The position numbers and the translations under genes are program-made. Below, in pieces: positions 31,024-38,305 of a stretch of DNA of 64,000 nt. The notes under the pieces are model-generated. The model was given only the letters and a program-made list of their open reading frames with translations, ran no database searches and was not told the origin of the DNA. This DNA is from Mycolicibacterium fallax (GTDB taxonomy: Bacteria; Actinomycetota; Actinomycetes; Mycobacteriales; Mycobacteriaceae), in assembly GCF_010726955.1 (NCBI RefSeq), contig NZ_AP022603.1, positions 3,720,001 to 3,784,000 of the forward strand, written 5' to 3'. Within the stretch, counting starts at the first letter, position 1. The number at the start of each line of letters is the position of its first letter.

Positions 31024-31068
31024 CGGTCCGATGGACCGTTTGCTCGATCGGGGCCCGGAGGGCCCCGA
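31024..31068. other. two adjacent hairpins upstream of the exported protein gene
   Basis: CGGTCC-GAT-GGACCG (31024-31038) and TCGGGGCCC-GGA-GGGCCCCGA (31048-31068, nine perfect pairs). On the minus strand they lie in the 5' region of the exported protein gene. On the plus strand they lie beyond the nagB break and could end readthrough. A further palindrome, CGTGAG-GGGG-CTCACG, is at 31130-31145. Confidence 0.5.
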
Positions 31069-31234
31069 GTTGTTCCATTGCCATGGATCAATCCCGGCTT
31101 ATCTGGATTCATTCCAAATTTTCGGCAAACGTGAGGGGGCTCACGGAAAGCGGGTCGCGGGGTGCGACGGGCGGTCGCCGCAGCCGACGGATACCGGCCG
31201 TTGCCGTCGGGTGAAACCGCACCTTAGGAGCGAA

Positions 31235-31345
31235 ATGTGCAGGTCGCGGTCGTGTATCGGTTTGACGGATCGGCTTTTCGCGGCTCTAATGGAAGGCACG
31301 AGGCGGCCCCCGGCATCGGAGGCCGAGTGTTCGACTGCCGCCTAA
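31235..31345 (+). CDS. possible 36-residue peptide
   Basis: ATG with AGGAG four bases upstream opens a 36-codon frame, MCRSRSCIGLTDRLFAALME..., with three cysteines, ending TAA. It contains the promoter-like elements at 31262-31290 within its frame, so either the promoter or the peptide (or neither) is real. No homologue recognised. Confidence 0.25.
   Translation: MCRSRSCIGLTDRLFAALMEGTRRPPASEAECSTAA
31262..31290 (+). promoter_or_regulatory. sigma70-like promoter ahead of tiny ORFs
   Basis: TTGACG (31262-31267), a 17-base spacer and TCTAAT (31285-31290) form one of the best -35/-10 pairs in the window. A transcript would start near 31297 and cover the 26- and 48-codon ORFs that follow. Confidence 0.5.
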
Positions 31346-31369
31346 TCGACCAGAGGAGGTGAGGTCGCG

Positions 31370-31450
31370 ATGAGTCCCAGCGACGGCGTTAAACGCAATC
31401 CGCTGCGACAGCACCGGTCCACCCTGACCCGCTTCCCGGCGGTTTCCTGA
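31370..31450 (+). CDS. possible 26-residue leader peptide
   Basis: ATG preceded at seven bases by a full AGGAGGTGAGG Shine-Dalgarno site. It encodes MSPSDGVKRNPLRQHRSTLT and six more residues. It lies about 75 bases after the promoter at 31262-31290 and 72 bases before the next small ORF. Strong initiation signal but no known family; it could be a regulatory upstream ORF. Confidence 0.4.
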   Translation: MSPSDGVKRNPLRQHRSTLTRFPAVS

Positions 31451-31522
31451 CCCGCGGCATCCCTTTTCGGATTCGCTGCGGCACCGCCGGTCGAGGTCGG
31501 TCCCGTTCTCAGGAGTACCGAG

Positions 31523-31669
31523 ATGACCAACACCGATTTCCGTTCCCGCCTGCGCGCGGCCCTGGACCGCACCCGGGCGCGTTTTCAGCTCAGTGCCGAC
31601 GAGCGGCACGCCCTGCAGCTGAGCCACACCCCGGTCGCCGTGCTGACGCCGGTGCGCTGGCGCTACTGA
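31523..31669 (+). CDS. small 48-residue protein
   Basis: Encodes a basic, helical 48-residue protein (FRSRLRAALDRTRARFQLSADERHALQL) ending HTPVAVLTPVRWRY. AGGAG is seven bases before the ATG. It probably shares a transcript with the 26-codon ORF and precedes the amino-acid permease by 62 bases. No family recognised. Third-position G/C use is like that of real genes in the window. Confidence 0.45.
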   Translation: MTNTDFRSRLRAALDRTRARFQLSADERHALQLSHTPVAVLTPVRWRY

Positions 31670-31731
31670 CCCGCCGCGCCAAACGGCGCCCTCCCTAGCG
31701 CCCGGCCGCGACGGTGTGAGACAAAGTTCGG

Positions 31732-33117
31732 GTGAACCGCGCCGAGCCGGAAACCGCGAACCCCGACGCCGGATACGAGCGGGGACTGTCCGCGCGCACC
31801 GTGCAGATGATCGCCATCGGCGGTGCCATCGGCACCGGATTGTTCTATGGCGCCGGCGGCGCGATCGAGCAGGCCGGCCCGGCGCTCATCCTGGCCTACC
31901 TGGTCGCGGGGCTGGCGATCTTCATCGTCATGCGGGCCCTCGGCGAGTTGCTGGTGTACCGGCCGGTGTCCGGCAGCGTCTCGGAGTACGCCGAGGAGTT
32001 CCTCGGGGTGTTCGCCGGGTTCGCCAGCGGCTGGACGTACTGGGCGGTGTGGACCACCACCTGCATGGCCGAGATCACCGTCGCCGGGGTCTACATCCAG
32101 CACTGGTGGCCGGTGATCCCGCAGTGGGTCACCGCGCTGACGGTGCTGGTGGTGCTGTTCGGCGCCAACCTGATCTCGGTGAAGGTGTTCGGCGAGGCCG
32201 AGTTCTGGTTCTCGATGATCAAGGTGACCGCCATCGTCGGGATGATCATCATCGGCCTGATCGTGCTGCTGCCGATTTCGGGGTACGGACCGGCCGCCGG
32301 CTCGACCCCGGCCAACCTGTGGAATGACCACGGGGTGTTCCCGATGGGGCTGGGCCCGGCGCTGCTGAGCCTGCAGATCGTGGTTTTCGCCTATGTCGGC
32401 GTGGAGCTCGTCGGCGTCACGGCGGGGGAGGCGGAAAACCCGAAGGTCACGCTGCGCAAGGCGATCAACACGCTGCCCTTCCGGATCGGGCTGTTCTATG
32501 TCGGCGCGCTGCTGGTGATCCTGTCGGTGCAGGGCTGGCGCAACTTCCACCGCGACGAGAGCCCGTTCGTCGCGGTCTTCGAGTACCTCGACATTCCGGC
32601 CGCCGCGAGCATCGTGAACTTCATCCTGCTGACCGCCGCGTTGTCGTCGTGCAACTCCGGCATTTACTCCACCGGCCGGATGGTCCGCAGCCTGTCCGAG
32701 CGCGGTGACGCGCCCCGCGCCCTGCAGGCGCTGAGCCGCAGGCACGTGCCGCTGCGGGCGATCGCGCTGTCGGCGGCGGTGATGGTGGTCGGGGTGATCG
32801 TCAACCTGGTTTCGCCCAAGGAGGCGTTCGCCTACATCACCTCGGTGTCGACGATCGGCATCATCTTCGTCTGGGGCAGCATCCTGGTTGCGCACCTGGT
32901 GTACCGGCGCCGGGTGGCCGACGGGCTGCTGCCGGCGTCGGACTACCGGCTGCCGTGGGCGCCCTACACCAACGTTGCGGCGCTCGGCTTCTTCGCGCTG
33001 GTGGTGGTGCTGCTGTTCTTCACCGCCGACGGCCGCACCGCGATCGCGGTGGGGGTGGCCTGGTTCGCGCTGATCAGCGGCGCCTATCTGGTCCGGCGGG
33101 CCCGCCGGACCGGGTAG
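31732..33117 (+). CDS. amino-acid permease (APC superfamily)
   Basis: A 461-residue secondary transporter of the AAT/GabP-AnsP type with twelve membrane segments. It opens with the family signature LSARTVQMIAIGGAIGTGLFYGAGGAI. Other marks are FAYVGVELVGVTAGEAENP and SCNSGIYSTGRMVRSLSERGDAP. Substrates of the family include GABA, asparagine, proline and aromatic amino acids; the sequence does not decide. The GTG start has no clear ribosome site. Confidence 0.9.
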   Translation: MNRAEPETANPDAGYERGLSARTVQMIAIGGAIGTGLFYGAGGAIEQAGPALILAYLVAGLAIFIVMRALGELLVYRPVSGSVSEYAEEFLGVFAGFASGWTYWAVWTTTCMAEITVAGVYIQHWWPVIPQWVTALTVLVVLFGANLISVKVFGEAEFWFSMIKVTAIVGMIIIGLIVLLPISGYGPAAGSTPANLWNDHGVFPMGLGPALLSLQIVVFAYVGVELVGVTAGEAENPKVTLRKAINTLPFRIGLFYVGALLVILSVQGWRNFHRDESPFVAVFEYLDIPAAASIVNFILLTAALSSCNSGIYSTGRMVRSLSERGDAPRALQALSRRHVPLRAIALSAAVMVVGVIVNLVSPKEAFAYITSVSTIGIIFVWGSILVAHLVYRRRVADGLLPASDYRLPWAPYTNVAALGFFALVVVLLFFTADGRTAIAVGVAWFALISGAYLVRRARRTG

Positions 33118-33129
33118 CTCGCCGGGTGC

Positions 33130-33480
33130 TCAGGCCGACGGCAGGTCCCGGATCAGTGCGCCGCCGGCCTGCCACGCCGCGATCACCGAATCCAGCGGGC
33201 CACCGTCATAGGCCAGCACCGCGGCGGTCGTCCCGTGCGACAGTTCGGCGGTGATCGCGTCGAGTTCGGCGCGGTCGAACAACCCGGAGGCCGCGCCGTC
33301 GAGACCGGCCAGCGCCGGGTCGACGCGGTCGGCGGCCACCGTGCTGGCGACCCCGTGGATGCTGTGCACGAACTCCAGATCCCGGATCTGGACCTGCCCG
33401 GCGCCGGCCAACTCGACCAGCAGGATGAAACCGGGGCGAACCGGGTGGGAATCCTTGAACTCGATCGCGATGCGCTGCAT
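33130..33480 (-). CDS. DUF6325-like small protein
   Basis: A 116-residue cytoplasmic protein with an alpha/beta pattern. It starts RIAIEFKDSHPVRPGFILLVEL and contains IRDLEFVHSIHG, a middle acidic part, then LSHGTTAAVLAYDGGPLDSVIAAWQAGGALI. This layout matches the DUF6325 (DUF1269-like) family, of unknown function. It is convergent with the permease (12 bp) and 40 bp beyond the tRNA on the same strand. Confidence 0.65.
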   Translation of the reverse strand: MQRIAIEFKDSHPVRPGFILLVELAGAGQVQIRDLEFVHSIHGVASTVAADRVDPALAGLDGAASGLFDRAELDAITAELSHGTTAAVLAYDGGPLDSVIAAWQAGGALIRDLPSA

Positions 33481-33520
33481 CGCTCGTTTGTACCAGGTCC
33501 GCTGAACTGGAAAAACGCTG

Positions 33521-33596
33521 TGGTGCCCCCGGCAGGATTCGAACCTGCGACACCGGCTTTAGGAGAGCCGTGCTCTATCCCCTGAGCTACGGGGGC
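33521..33596 (-). tRNA. tRNA-Arg (anticodon CCT)
   Basis: Full cloverleaf on the minus strand: acceptor GCCCCCG/CGGGGGC, D-arm GCTCAGGGGATAGAGC, anticodon arm GGCTCTCCTAAAGCC with CCT, T-arm GCAGGTTCGAATCCTGC, discriminator A and an encoded CCA. It reads AGG codons. tRNA genes are common integration sites, but no integrase or repeated 3' end was seen nearby. Confidence 0.97.
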
Positions 33597-33728
33597 GCGA
33601 GGCGAGCCTACAGCGGCCACCAACCGGAGGTGAACAGCCGCGCTCGCGGTGCCGATGCCCGAGAATGCGACCAACATTGACGCGCGGACCCACGCAGGTG
33701 GCCGCCCAGGCGCAAGGAGCACACCAGC

Positions 33729-34529
33729 GTGAACCGTCGTGGCCCGCTGAACTACCCGGGCAGCACCGTGCTGATCACCGGGGCCAGCTCCGGACTCGGC
33801 GCCGAGTTCGCGGTGCAACTGGCCGCCCGCGGCGCGAACCTGGTCCTGGTCGCCCGGCGCGAGGGCCGACTGCGCGAGTTGGCCGCTGCGCTGGCGGCCC
33901 GGCACTCGATCACCGCGACCGCCATCGGCGTCGACCTGGCTGTCCCGGGGGCGCCCCGGGTGCTGGCCGATGCCCTGCAGGATCGGGGCATCGCCGTCGA
34001 TTCGCTGATCAACAACGCCGGGTTCGGCATGGTCGGGGACTTCGCGGAGGCCGATCCGGACCGGCTGGCTGAGCTGGTCGCCGTCAACGTCGCGGCGCTG
34101 ACCGACCTGTCCCGGCTGCTGCTGCCGGCGTTGCTGCGCTCCGGGCGGGGCATGCTGCTCAACATCGCCAGCACGGCGTCGTATCAGCCGACGCCGGGGA
34201 TGGCCGCCTACGGGGCGTCCAAGGCCTACGTGCTGTCGCTGACCGAGGCCATCGGCTACGAGGCCCGCGGCAGCGGGTTGCGGGTGCTGGCCTTCAGCCC
34301 GGGCCCCACCCGCACCGAGTTCTTCGACGTCGTCGGAGGCACCGAGGGGGCGGCGGTCGGCCGGTTCCAGAGCGCGGCGCAGGTGGTCGCCGCCGCGCTT
34401 GCCGAACTGGATCGCACCCACCGGCGCCCGAGCGTGGTCTCCGGCCGGGCCAACGCCGCCACCGCGATCCTGGCCCGCCTGGCGCCGCGCCGCTTCACCC
34501 TGTTCGCGGTCGCCCGGGCACTGCGGTGA
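33729..34529 (+). CDS. short-chain dehydrogenase/reductase
   Basis: A 266-residue classical SDR. It has the cofactor motif TGASSGLG, NNAG at 95-98, the catalytic Ser in IASTASYQPTPGM, and YGASK with Tyr/Lys. The C-terminal part has a hydrophobic end. The VLVARREGRL segment after strand 2 suggests NADP(H). The substrate is unknown; the DltE/YdfG-like subfamily is favoured. GTG start with AAGGAG ten bases upstream. Confidence 0.87.
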   Translation: MNRRGPLNYPGSTVLITGASSGLGAEFAVQLAARGANLVLVARREGRLRELAAALAARHSITATAIGVDLAVPGAPRVLADALQDRGIAVDSLINNAGFGMVGDFAEADPDRLAELVAVNVAALTDLSRLLLPALLRSGRGMLLNIASTASYQPTPGMAAYGASKAYVLSLTEAIGYEARGSGLRVLAFSPGPTRTEFFDVVGGTEGAAVGRFQSAAQVVAAALAELDRTHRRPSVVSGRANAATAILARLAPRRFTLFAVARALR

Positions 34530-34557
34530 GGCCTGCGGGATCCGCCCGCCGATCGGG

Positions 34558-34683
34558 TCAGTGCGCGAAGCTCCCGCGACGGCCCTGGGCGAGTGCGAGC
34601 AGGGGCAGATAACCGTGCCGCGGCGCTGCGACCGGATAACCGGTTCGCACCCAGCTCACCGCCCTGTTGACGAATTCGATCAT
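34558..34683 (-). CDS. 41-residue protein resembling the N-terminus of DUF3349
   Basis: MIEFVNRAVSWVRTGYPVAA...GYLPLLALAQGRR resembles the first 40 residues of mycobacterial DUF3349 proteins (which run to about 90 residues), but stops at residue 41. GAGGAA lies five bases upstream of the ATG, a good ribosome site. It may be a functional micro-protein or a shortened copy; no trace of the missing half follows the stop. Confidence 0.55.
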   Translation of the reverse strand: MIEFVNRAVSWVRTGYPVAAPRHGYLPLLALAQGRRGSFAH

Positions 34684-34804
34684 TGGCGTTCCTCGGTCCA
34701 AGTGTCGTGCCTCGACGGTGTCACAGTTTCGGGCCGAAGTCGAATTACTTGCCGGTAAGTTCGCAGTTGAGAGTGTTTTTTCCAGAATGGCGGGGACGTT
34801 TCGG

Positions 34805-34822
34805 GGCAAATTGGAATTTGCC
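34805..34822. promoter_or_regulatory. AT-rich operator-like palindrome GGCAAATT-GG-AATTTGCC
   Basis: A perfect 8-bp inverted repeat with a two-base spacer in an AT-rich patch, 18 bases behind the stop of the LLM oxidoreductase gene and about 120 bases upstream of the 41-residue gene on the same strand. The stem is too tight for a terminator, so a transcription-factor site is more likely. Confidence 0.4.
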
Positions 34823-34839
34823 GCGCATTGCGTCCGGAA

Positions 34840-35658
34840 TTACCGGAGCTCGGCGATCACCCGGGCGAAACTCTCGGCGTGTTCGATCTGCACGGTGAAA
34901 TAGCTCAGCCCGTAGCGGGTGCGGTATCCGCGCAGCGTGTCGGCGATCTCGGCCGGCGACCCGGACAGCACGCTGGGCAGCGCCCGCAGCTGGTCGTCGC
35001 TGCGGCCGGGGGAGAACCGCCGGGTCAACCGCAGATCCGGTTGGCCGGAGGCGTCGGTGGGCACGGCGGTGATCGCCAGGTTGAGCACCAGGTCGTCGAA
35101 CCGGTCGCCGGCGGCGTCCCGGATCCCCTGGATCCGGGTGGCCAGCGGGTCGGGGCCGGGCCCGTCGTCGGAGCCGGTCAACCCGATCAGTCCGGCGTGC
35201 CGGGCCGCCACCCGCAGCACCCGCGGGCCGTTGCCGGCGATCAGGATCGGCAGGTCGGGCAGCTCGCGGCGCAGATAGCCGGCCACATGCTCCAGGTAGT
35301 CCACCCGCGCGCCGGCGGGCGGGAAGGCCAGTTCGGCGGCCTCGAACTCCTCGCGCACGTAGCCGGCGCCCAGCCCCAGATCCAGCCGGTTGTCGCTGAG
35401 CGCGGCCAGGTCGGCGGCGTCACGGGCCAGCAGCGCCGGCTTGTAGAAGCAGGCGTTGAGCACGAAGGTGCCGAGCCGGATCCGGCTGGTGACCGCGGCC
35501 GCGGCCGCCAGCGCCGGGAACGGCGCGATCGCCCCGAGATGATCGGGCACGTTCAGCACGTCGAACCCGAGATCCTCCAAATACCGTGCGCCGTCGGCCC
35601 ATTCGCGACTCGAGTCAACCGCACGCACCCCGACACCGAACCGGAAGTCCTTGTCCAC
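34840..35658 (-). CDS. F420-dependent LLM-class oxidoreductase
   Basis: A 272-residue TIM-barrel enzyme of the luciferase-like family of the TIGR03621 type found in mycobacteria, probably using F420. The start FRFGVGVRAVDSSREWADGAR, VPDHLGAIAPFPALAAAA, LGLGAGYVREEFEAA and ILIAGNGPRVLRVAARHAGLIGL are typical. Substrate unknown. The GTG start is seven bases after TAGGGT (complement of 35666-35671), so it is probably leaderless. Confidence 0.85.
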   Translation of the reverse strand: MDKDFRFGVGVRAVDSSREWADGARYLEDLGFDVLNVPDHLGAIAPFPALAAAAAVTSRIRLGTFVLNACFYKPALLARDAADLAALSDNRLDLGLGAGYVREEFEAAELAFPPAGARVDYLEHVAGYLRRELPDLPILIAGNGPRVLRVAARHAGLIGLTGSDDGPGPDPLATRIQGIRDAAGDRFDDLVLNLAITAVPTDASGQPDLRLTRRFSPGRSDDQLRALPSVLSGSPAEIADTLRGYRTRYGLSYFTVQIEHAESFARVIAELR

Positions 35659-35665
35659 CGTGCCG

Positions 35666-35671
35666 ACCCTA
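35666..35671 (-). promoter_or_regulatory. -10 element of LLM oxidoreductase gene (leaderless type)
   Basis: Minus-strand TAGGGT ends seven bases before the GTG. Confidence 0.4.
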
Positions 35672-35683
35672 CGCGGGCGCCGG

Positions 35684-36922
35684 TCAGCCCAGCAGGGTCA
35701 GATACACCAGCATCGCGTTGAGCCCGGTGATCAGCAGCGCAACGGCCCAGCCGAGCGCGCTGGTGATCCGGCGGTTGGCCTGATCGCCCATCAGCGCCCG
35801 GTCGCTGGTCAGCCGGACCAGCGGCAGCACCGCGAACGGAATGCCGAAGGACAGCACCACCTGGGACAGCACCAGCGCCCGGCTCGGGTCGACGCCGACG
35901 GCCAGCACCACCAGCGCCGGGGTCAGGGTGACCAGTCGGCGGGCCAGCATCGGCACCGACACCCGCAGCAGGCCGTCCATGATCATCGCCCCGGCGTAGG
36001 CGCCGACCGAGCTCGAGGCCAGCCCGGAGGCCAGCAACCCGATCGCGAACAACAGCGCCACCGTCGGCCCCAGCGCGTCGCGGACCGCGTAGTAGGCGCC
36101 CTCGATGGAGTCGGTGCCCTCGACGCCCTGCAGGTGGGCGGCGGCCACCAGCAGCATCGCGATGTTGACCGCGCCGGCGATCAACATCGCCAGCGCCACG
36201 TCCCAGCGGGTGATCTTCAGCAGCCGAGCCCGGTCCGGGCCCGGCTCGGGCCGGCCGTGCCGGTCCCGGACCAGCCCGGAATGCAGGTACACCGCGTGCG
36301 GCATCACCGTCGCACCGAGCATGGCGGTGGCCAGCAGCACCGATTCGACACCCTGGAACCGCGGCACCAGGCCGCCGGCGACCTCGGAGGCGGTCGGCGG
36401 GTCGACGAACAGGCTGGAGAGGAAGCCGAGCGCGATCACCAGCAGCAGGCCGCCGATCACCCGCTCGAAGGTGCGTTGGCCGCGCCGGTCCTGCACGACC
36501 AGCAGCAGCAGCGAGACCGCGCCGGTGATCAGGCCGCCGACCAGCAGCGGCAGGTCGAACAGCAGGTACAGCGCGATGGCGCCGCCCACCACCTCGGCCA
36601 GGTCGGTGGCCATCGCGACGAACTCGGCCTGCAACCAGAACATCAACCGGGTGCCCCGGCCGCAGCGGTCGGCGACCGCCTCGGGCAGGGTCCGGCCGGT
36701 GACCAGGCCCAGCTTGGCCGACAGGTACTGCACCAGGCCGGCCATCACGTTGGCGGCGACGATCACCCACAGCAGCAGGAAGCCGAACTGGGAACCCGCG
36801 CTGACGTTGGCGGCGACGTTGCCCGGGTCGACGTAGGCGATCGCGGCGACGAACGCCGGACCGAGCAGGTATGCGGCGGGCAGCCGGGACCTGCGCGCAG
36901 CGGCGGGTGCCTGTCGCGTCAC
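35684..36922 (-). CDS. mntH: Nramp-family Mn2+/divalent metal transporter MntH
   Basis: A 412-residue proton-coupled metal importer with eleven membrane segments. The metal-binding motifs are DPGN (32-35, AYVDPGNVAAN) in helix 1 and MPHAVYLHSGL in helix 6. Its location matches the Rv0924c mntH of M. tuberculosis only loosely. The GTG start has AGGAAGG upstream. Two TCTACCG direct repeats and the hairpin of the preceding gene lie just before it, probably carrying promoter and metal control. Confidence 0.93.
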   Translation of the reverse strand: MTRQAPAAARRSRLPAAYLLGPAFVAAIAYVDPGNVAANVSAGSQFGFLLLWVIVAANVMAGLVQYLSAKLGLVTGRTLPEAVADRCGRGTRLMFWLQAEFVAMATDLAEVVGGAIALYLLFDLPLLVGGLITGAVSLLLLVVQDRRGQRTFERVIGGLLLVIALGFLSSLFVDPPTASEVAGGLVPRFQGVESVLLATAMLGATVMPHAVYLHSGLVRDRHGRPEPGPDRARLLKITRWDVALAMLIAGAVNIAMLLVAAAHLQGVEGTDSIEGAYYAVRDALGPTVALLFAIGLLASGLASSSVGAYAGAMIMDGLLRVSVPMLARRLVTLTPALVVLAVGVDPSRALVLSQVVLSFGIPFAVLPLVRLTSDRALMGDQANRRITSALGWAVALLITGLNAMLVYLTLLG

Positions 36923-36942
36923 ACGCTGCCTTCCTGCCTCGG

Positions 36943-36966
36943 TCTACCGAAACAGAAAATCTACCG
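36943..36966. promoter_or_regulatory. direct repeat TCTACCG x2 upstream of mntH
   Basis: TCTACCG at 36943-36949 and 36960-36966, 17 bp apart, in an A-rich gap 20-45 bases before the mntH start. TAGATT on the minus strand inside the repeat could be a -10. A metal-dependent repressor (MntR type) is a natural guess, not shown. Confidence 0.35.
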
Positions 36967-36983
36967 GGCCGGGTATCCCGGCC
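36967..36983 (-). terminator. hairpin terminator between the exported protein gene and mntH
   Basis: GGCCGGG-TAT-CCCGGCC, a perfect 7-bp stem five bases after the stop of the minus-strand gene at 36989, followed on that strand by CGGTAGATTTTCTGTTTC. This is the most terminator-like structure in this region. Confidence 0.55.
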
Positions 36984-36988
36984 GGTCA

Positions 36989-37252
36989 TCACATCATGAA
37001 GAAGCCGTCATCCCACGGGAACATGCCCGCGCCCATCGGCGGGTACACCGACGGCCGCGAGTCGATCTGGGCGTTGCCGGGCGACTCGCACACCGTGGTC
37101 TGGCCGCCCGCCATGCCGCCGCCGGCCTCGGTCGCCTCGCACTGGGGCAGCAGGCCGGGCTCGGCGGCGGCCGCCGGTGCCAGCGTGACGGTCAACGCGG
37201 CTCCCGCGGCGATCAGGAACCCCGAAACCACTCCGGCTCGAATCTTGCTCAT
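36989..37252 (-). CDS. small exported protein
   Basis: An 87-residue secreted protein. Signal peptide 1-31 (MSKIRAGVVSGFLIAAGAAL, cleavage near APAAAAEP). The mature part is 55 residues with two cysteines (LLPQCEATEAGG, TTVCESPG) that may pair, and a Met/Phe/Asp-rich end (FPWDDGFFMM). No named family recognised. ATG 37252 is six bases after GGAGG; the ATG two codons earlier touches the site. A terminator follows. Confidence 0.65.
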   Translation of the reverse strand: MSKIRAGVVSGFLIAAGAALTVTLAPAAAAEPGLLPQCEATEAGGGMAGGQTTVCESPGNAQIDSRPSVYPPMGAGMFPWDDGFFMM

Positions 37253-37340
37253 CGTCATCCTCCAGGTTTCGTCCGGGCAGTCAGTCGGCAGAGTGCAACC
37301 CTGCTGCTGAATACCAGGGTAGTTCGGTACACCGCGGCCG

Positions 37341-38132
37341 TCACAGATCGGGCAGCGGCAGATCCAGGTTCGGGAACGTCAGCCCGCCGTCGACCTCGAG
37401 CACCTTTCCGGTCAGGTAGGACCCGGCCGGGGACGCCAGGTACACCGCGGCCGCGGCGACATCCTCGGGATCGCCCAGGCGACGCAGCGGGGTGGCCCGT
37501 TCCATCGGGGTGCGCAGCGCCTCGTTCTCGGCGACGACGTCGAGCGCCGAGGTCAGCATGGACCCCGGGGCGATGGCGTTGACCCGGATCCGCGGGGCCA
37601 GGTCCAGGGCGGCCAGCTTGGTGTAGTGCGCCAGGGCGGCCTTGGCGGTGCCGTAGGCGGCGAAGCCGCGCCCGGCCAGCCGGCCCATCGTCGAGGTGAT
37701 GTTGATGATCGACCCGCCGCCGGAATGCTCCAGCATCACCGGGACCGCGGCCGCGGTCAGCGCGTGCGCGGTCGCGACGTTGAAGGTGAACGCGTCCCGC
37801 ATGCTCTTGGCCGTGGTGCTCAGCAGCGGTCCCGGCATGGTGCCGCCGACGTTGTTGACCACGATGTCGAGCCGGCCGAAGGTTTCCAGCGCGGCGGTGG
37901 CCAATTCGGCGGTGGCCTCCGGGTGGGCGAGGTCGGCGACCACGACGTGCGCGCGGCGGCCCAGGCCGTGCACGACCTCGGCGACGGCACCGAGCTCGGC
38001 GCGGGTGCGGGAGGCGATCAGCACGTCGGCGCCGGCCTCGGCGAAGGCGGTCGCGATGGCGGCGCCGAGCCCGCGACCGGCGCCGGTGACCACCGCCACC
38101 CGGTCGTCGAGACGAAATCTGTCCAGAATCAT
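37341..38132 (-). CDS. short-chain dehydrogenase/reductase (Rv0927c-like)
   Basis: A 263-residue classical SDR with [13 protein letters not shown] at 94-98, catalytic Ser in [22 protein letters not shown] and Tyr-x-x-x-Lys, and [18 protein letters not shown] near the end, typical of FabG-like enzymes with NAD(P)(H). It matches the mycobacterial Rv0927c type; substrate unknown. The ATG follows TAGCGT (complement of 38139-38144) by six bases. Confidence 0.88.
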   Translation of the reverse strand: MILDRFRLDDRVAVVTGAGRGLGAAIATAFAEAGADVLIASRTRAELGAVAEVVHGLGRRAHVVVADLAHPEATAELATAALETFGRLDIVVNNVGGTMPGPLLSTTAKSMRDAFTFNVATAHALTAAAVPVMLEHSGGGSIINITSTMGRLAGRGFAAYGTAKAALAHYTKLAALDLAPRIRVNAIAPGSMLTSALDVVAENEALRTPMERATPLRRLGDPEDVAAAAVYLASPAGSYLTGKVLEVDGGLTFPNLDLPLPDL

Positions 38133-38138
38133 GGCGCG

Positions 38139-38144
38139 ACGCTA
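38139..38144 (-). promoter_or_regulatory. -10 element of SDR gene (leaderless type)
   Basis: Minus-strand TAGCGT ends six bases before the ATG at 38132. Confidence 0.5.
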
Positions 38145-38215
38145 TCGCGAACCCGGCGGGACCGGAACGGATTGGGCGGGCGCACCGCGGCGGCCGCCGG
38201 CGATCTACTCTCGAT

Positions 38216-38281
38216 GGGCCCAACCAGGACGACGGGCCCAACCAGGACGACGGGCCCAACCAGGACGACGGGCCCAACCAG
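38216..38281. repeat. 18-bp minisatellite (about 3.7 copies) before the phosphotransferase gene
   Basis: Unit GGGCCCAACCAGGACGAC repeats at 38216, 38234, 38252 and 38270 without change, the last copy being partial; a degenerate unit follows. The period is a multiple of three and it is in frame with the next gene, encoding (Gly-Pro-Asn-Gln-Asp-Asp)n, but no ATG or GTG in that frame precedes it. Confidence 0.85.
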
Positions 38282-38305
38282 AACTCGGACGACGGGAGCA
38301 ACGCG

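Noticed and set aside
30550-31134. Continuation of the nagB reading frame beyond residue 147
   Set aside because: Translation has no NagB features, is Arg/Gly-rich and runs antisense to a gene with a good signal peptide.
33521-33596. tRNA-Arg considered as the integration site of a genomic island
   Set aside because: No integrase, no duplicated tRNA 3' end in the window, and base composition on both sides is alike.
38216-38281. Regular repeats considered as a CRISPR array
   Set aside because: Units are contiguous 18-mers without spacers; no cas genes nearby.
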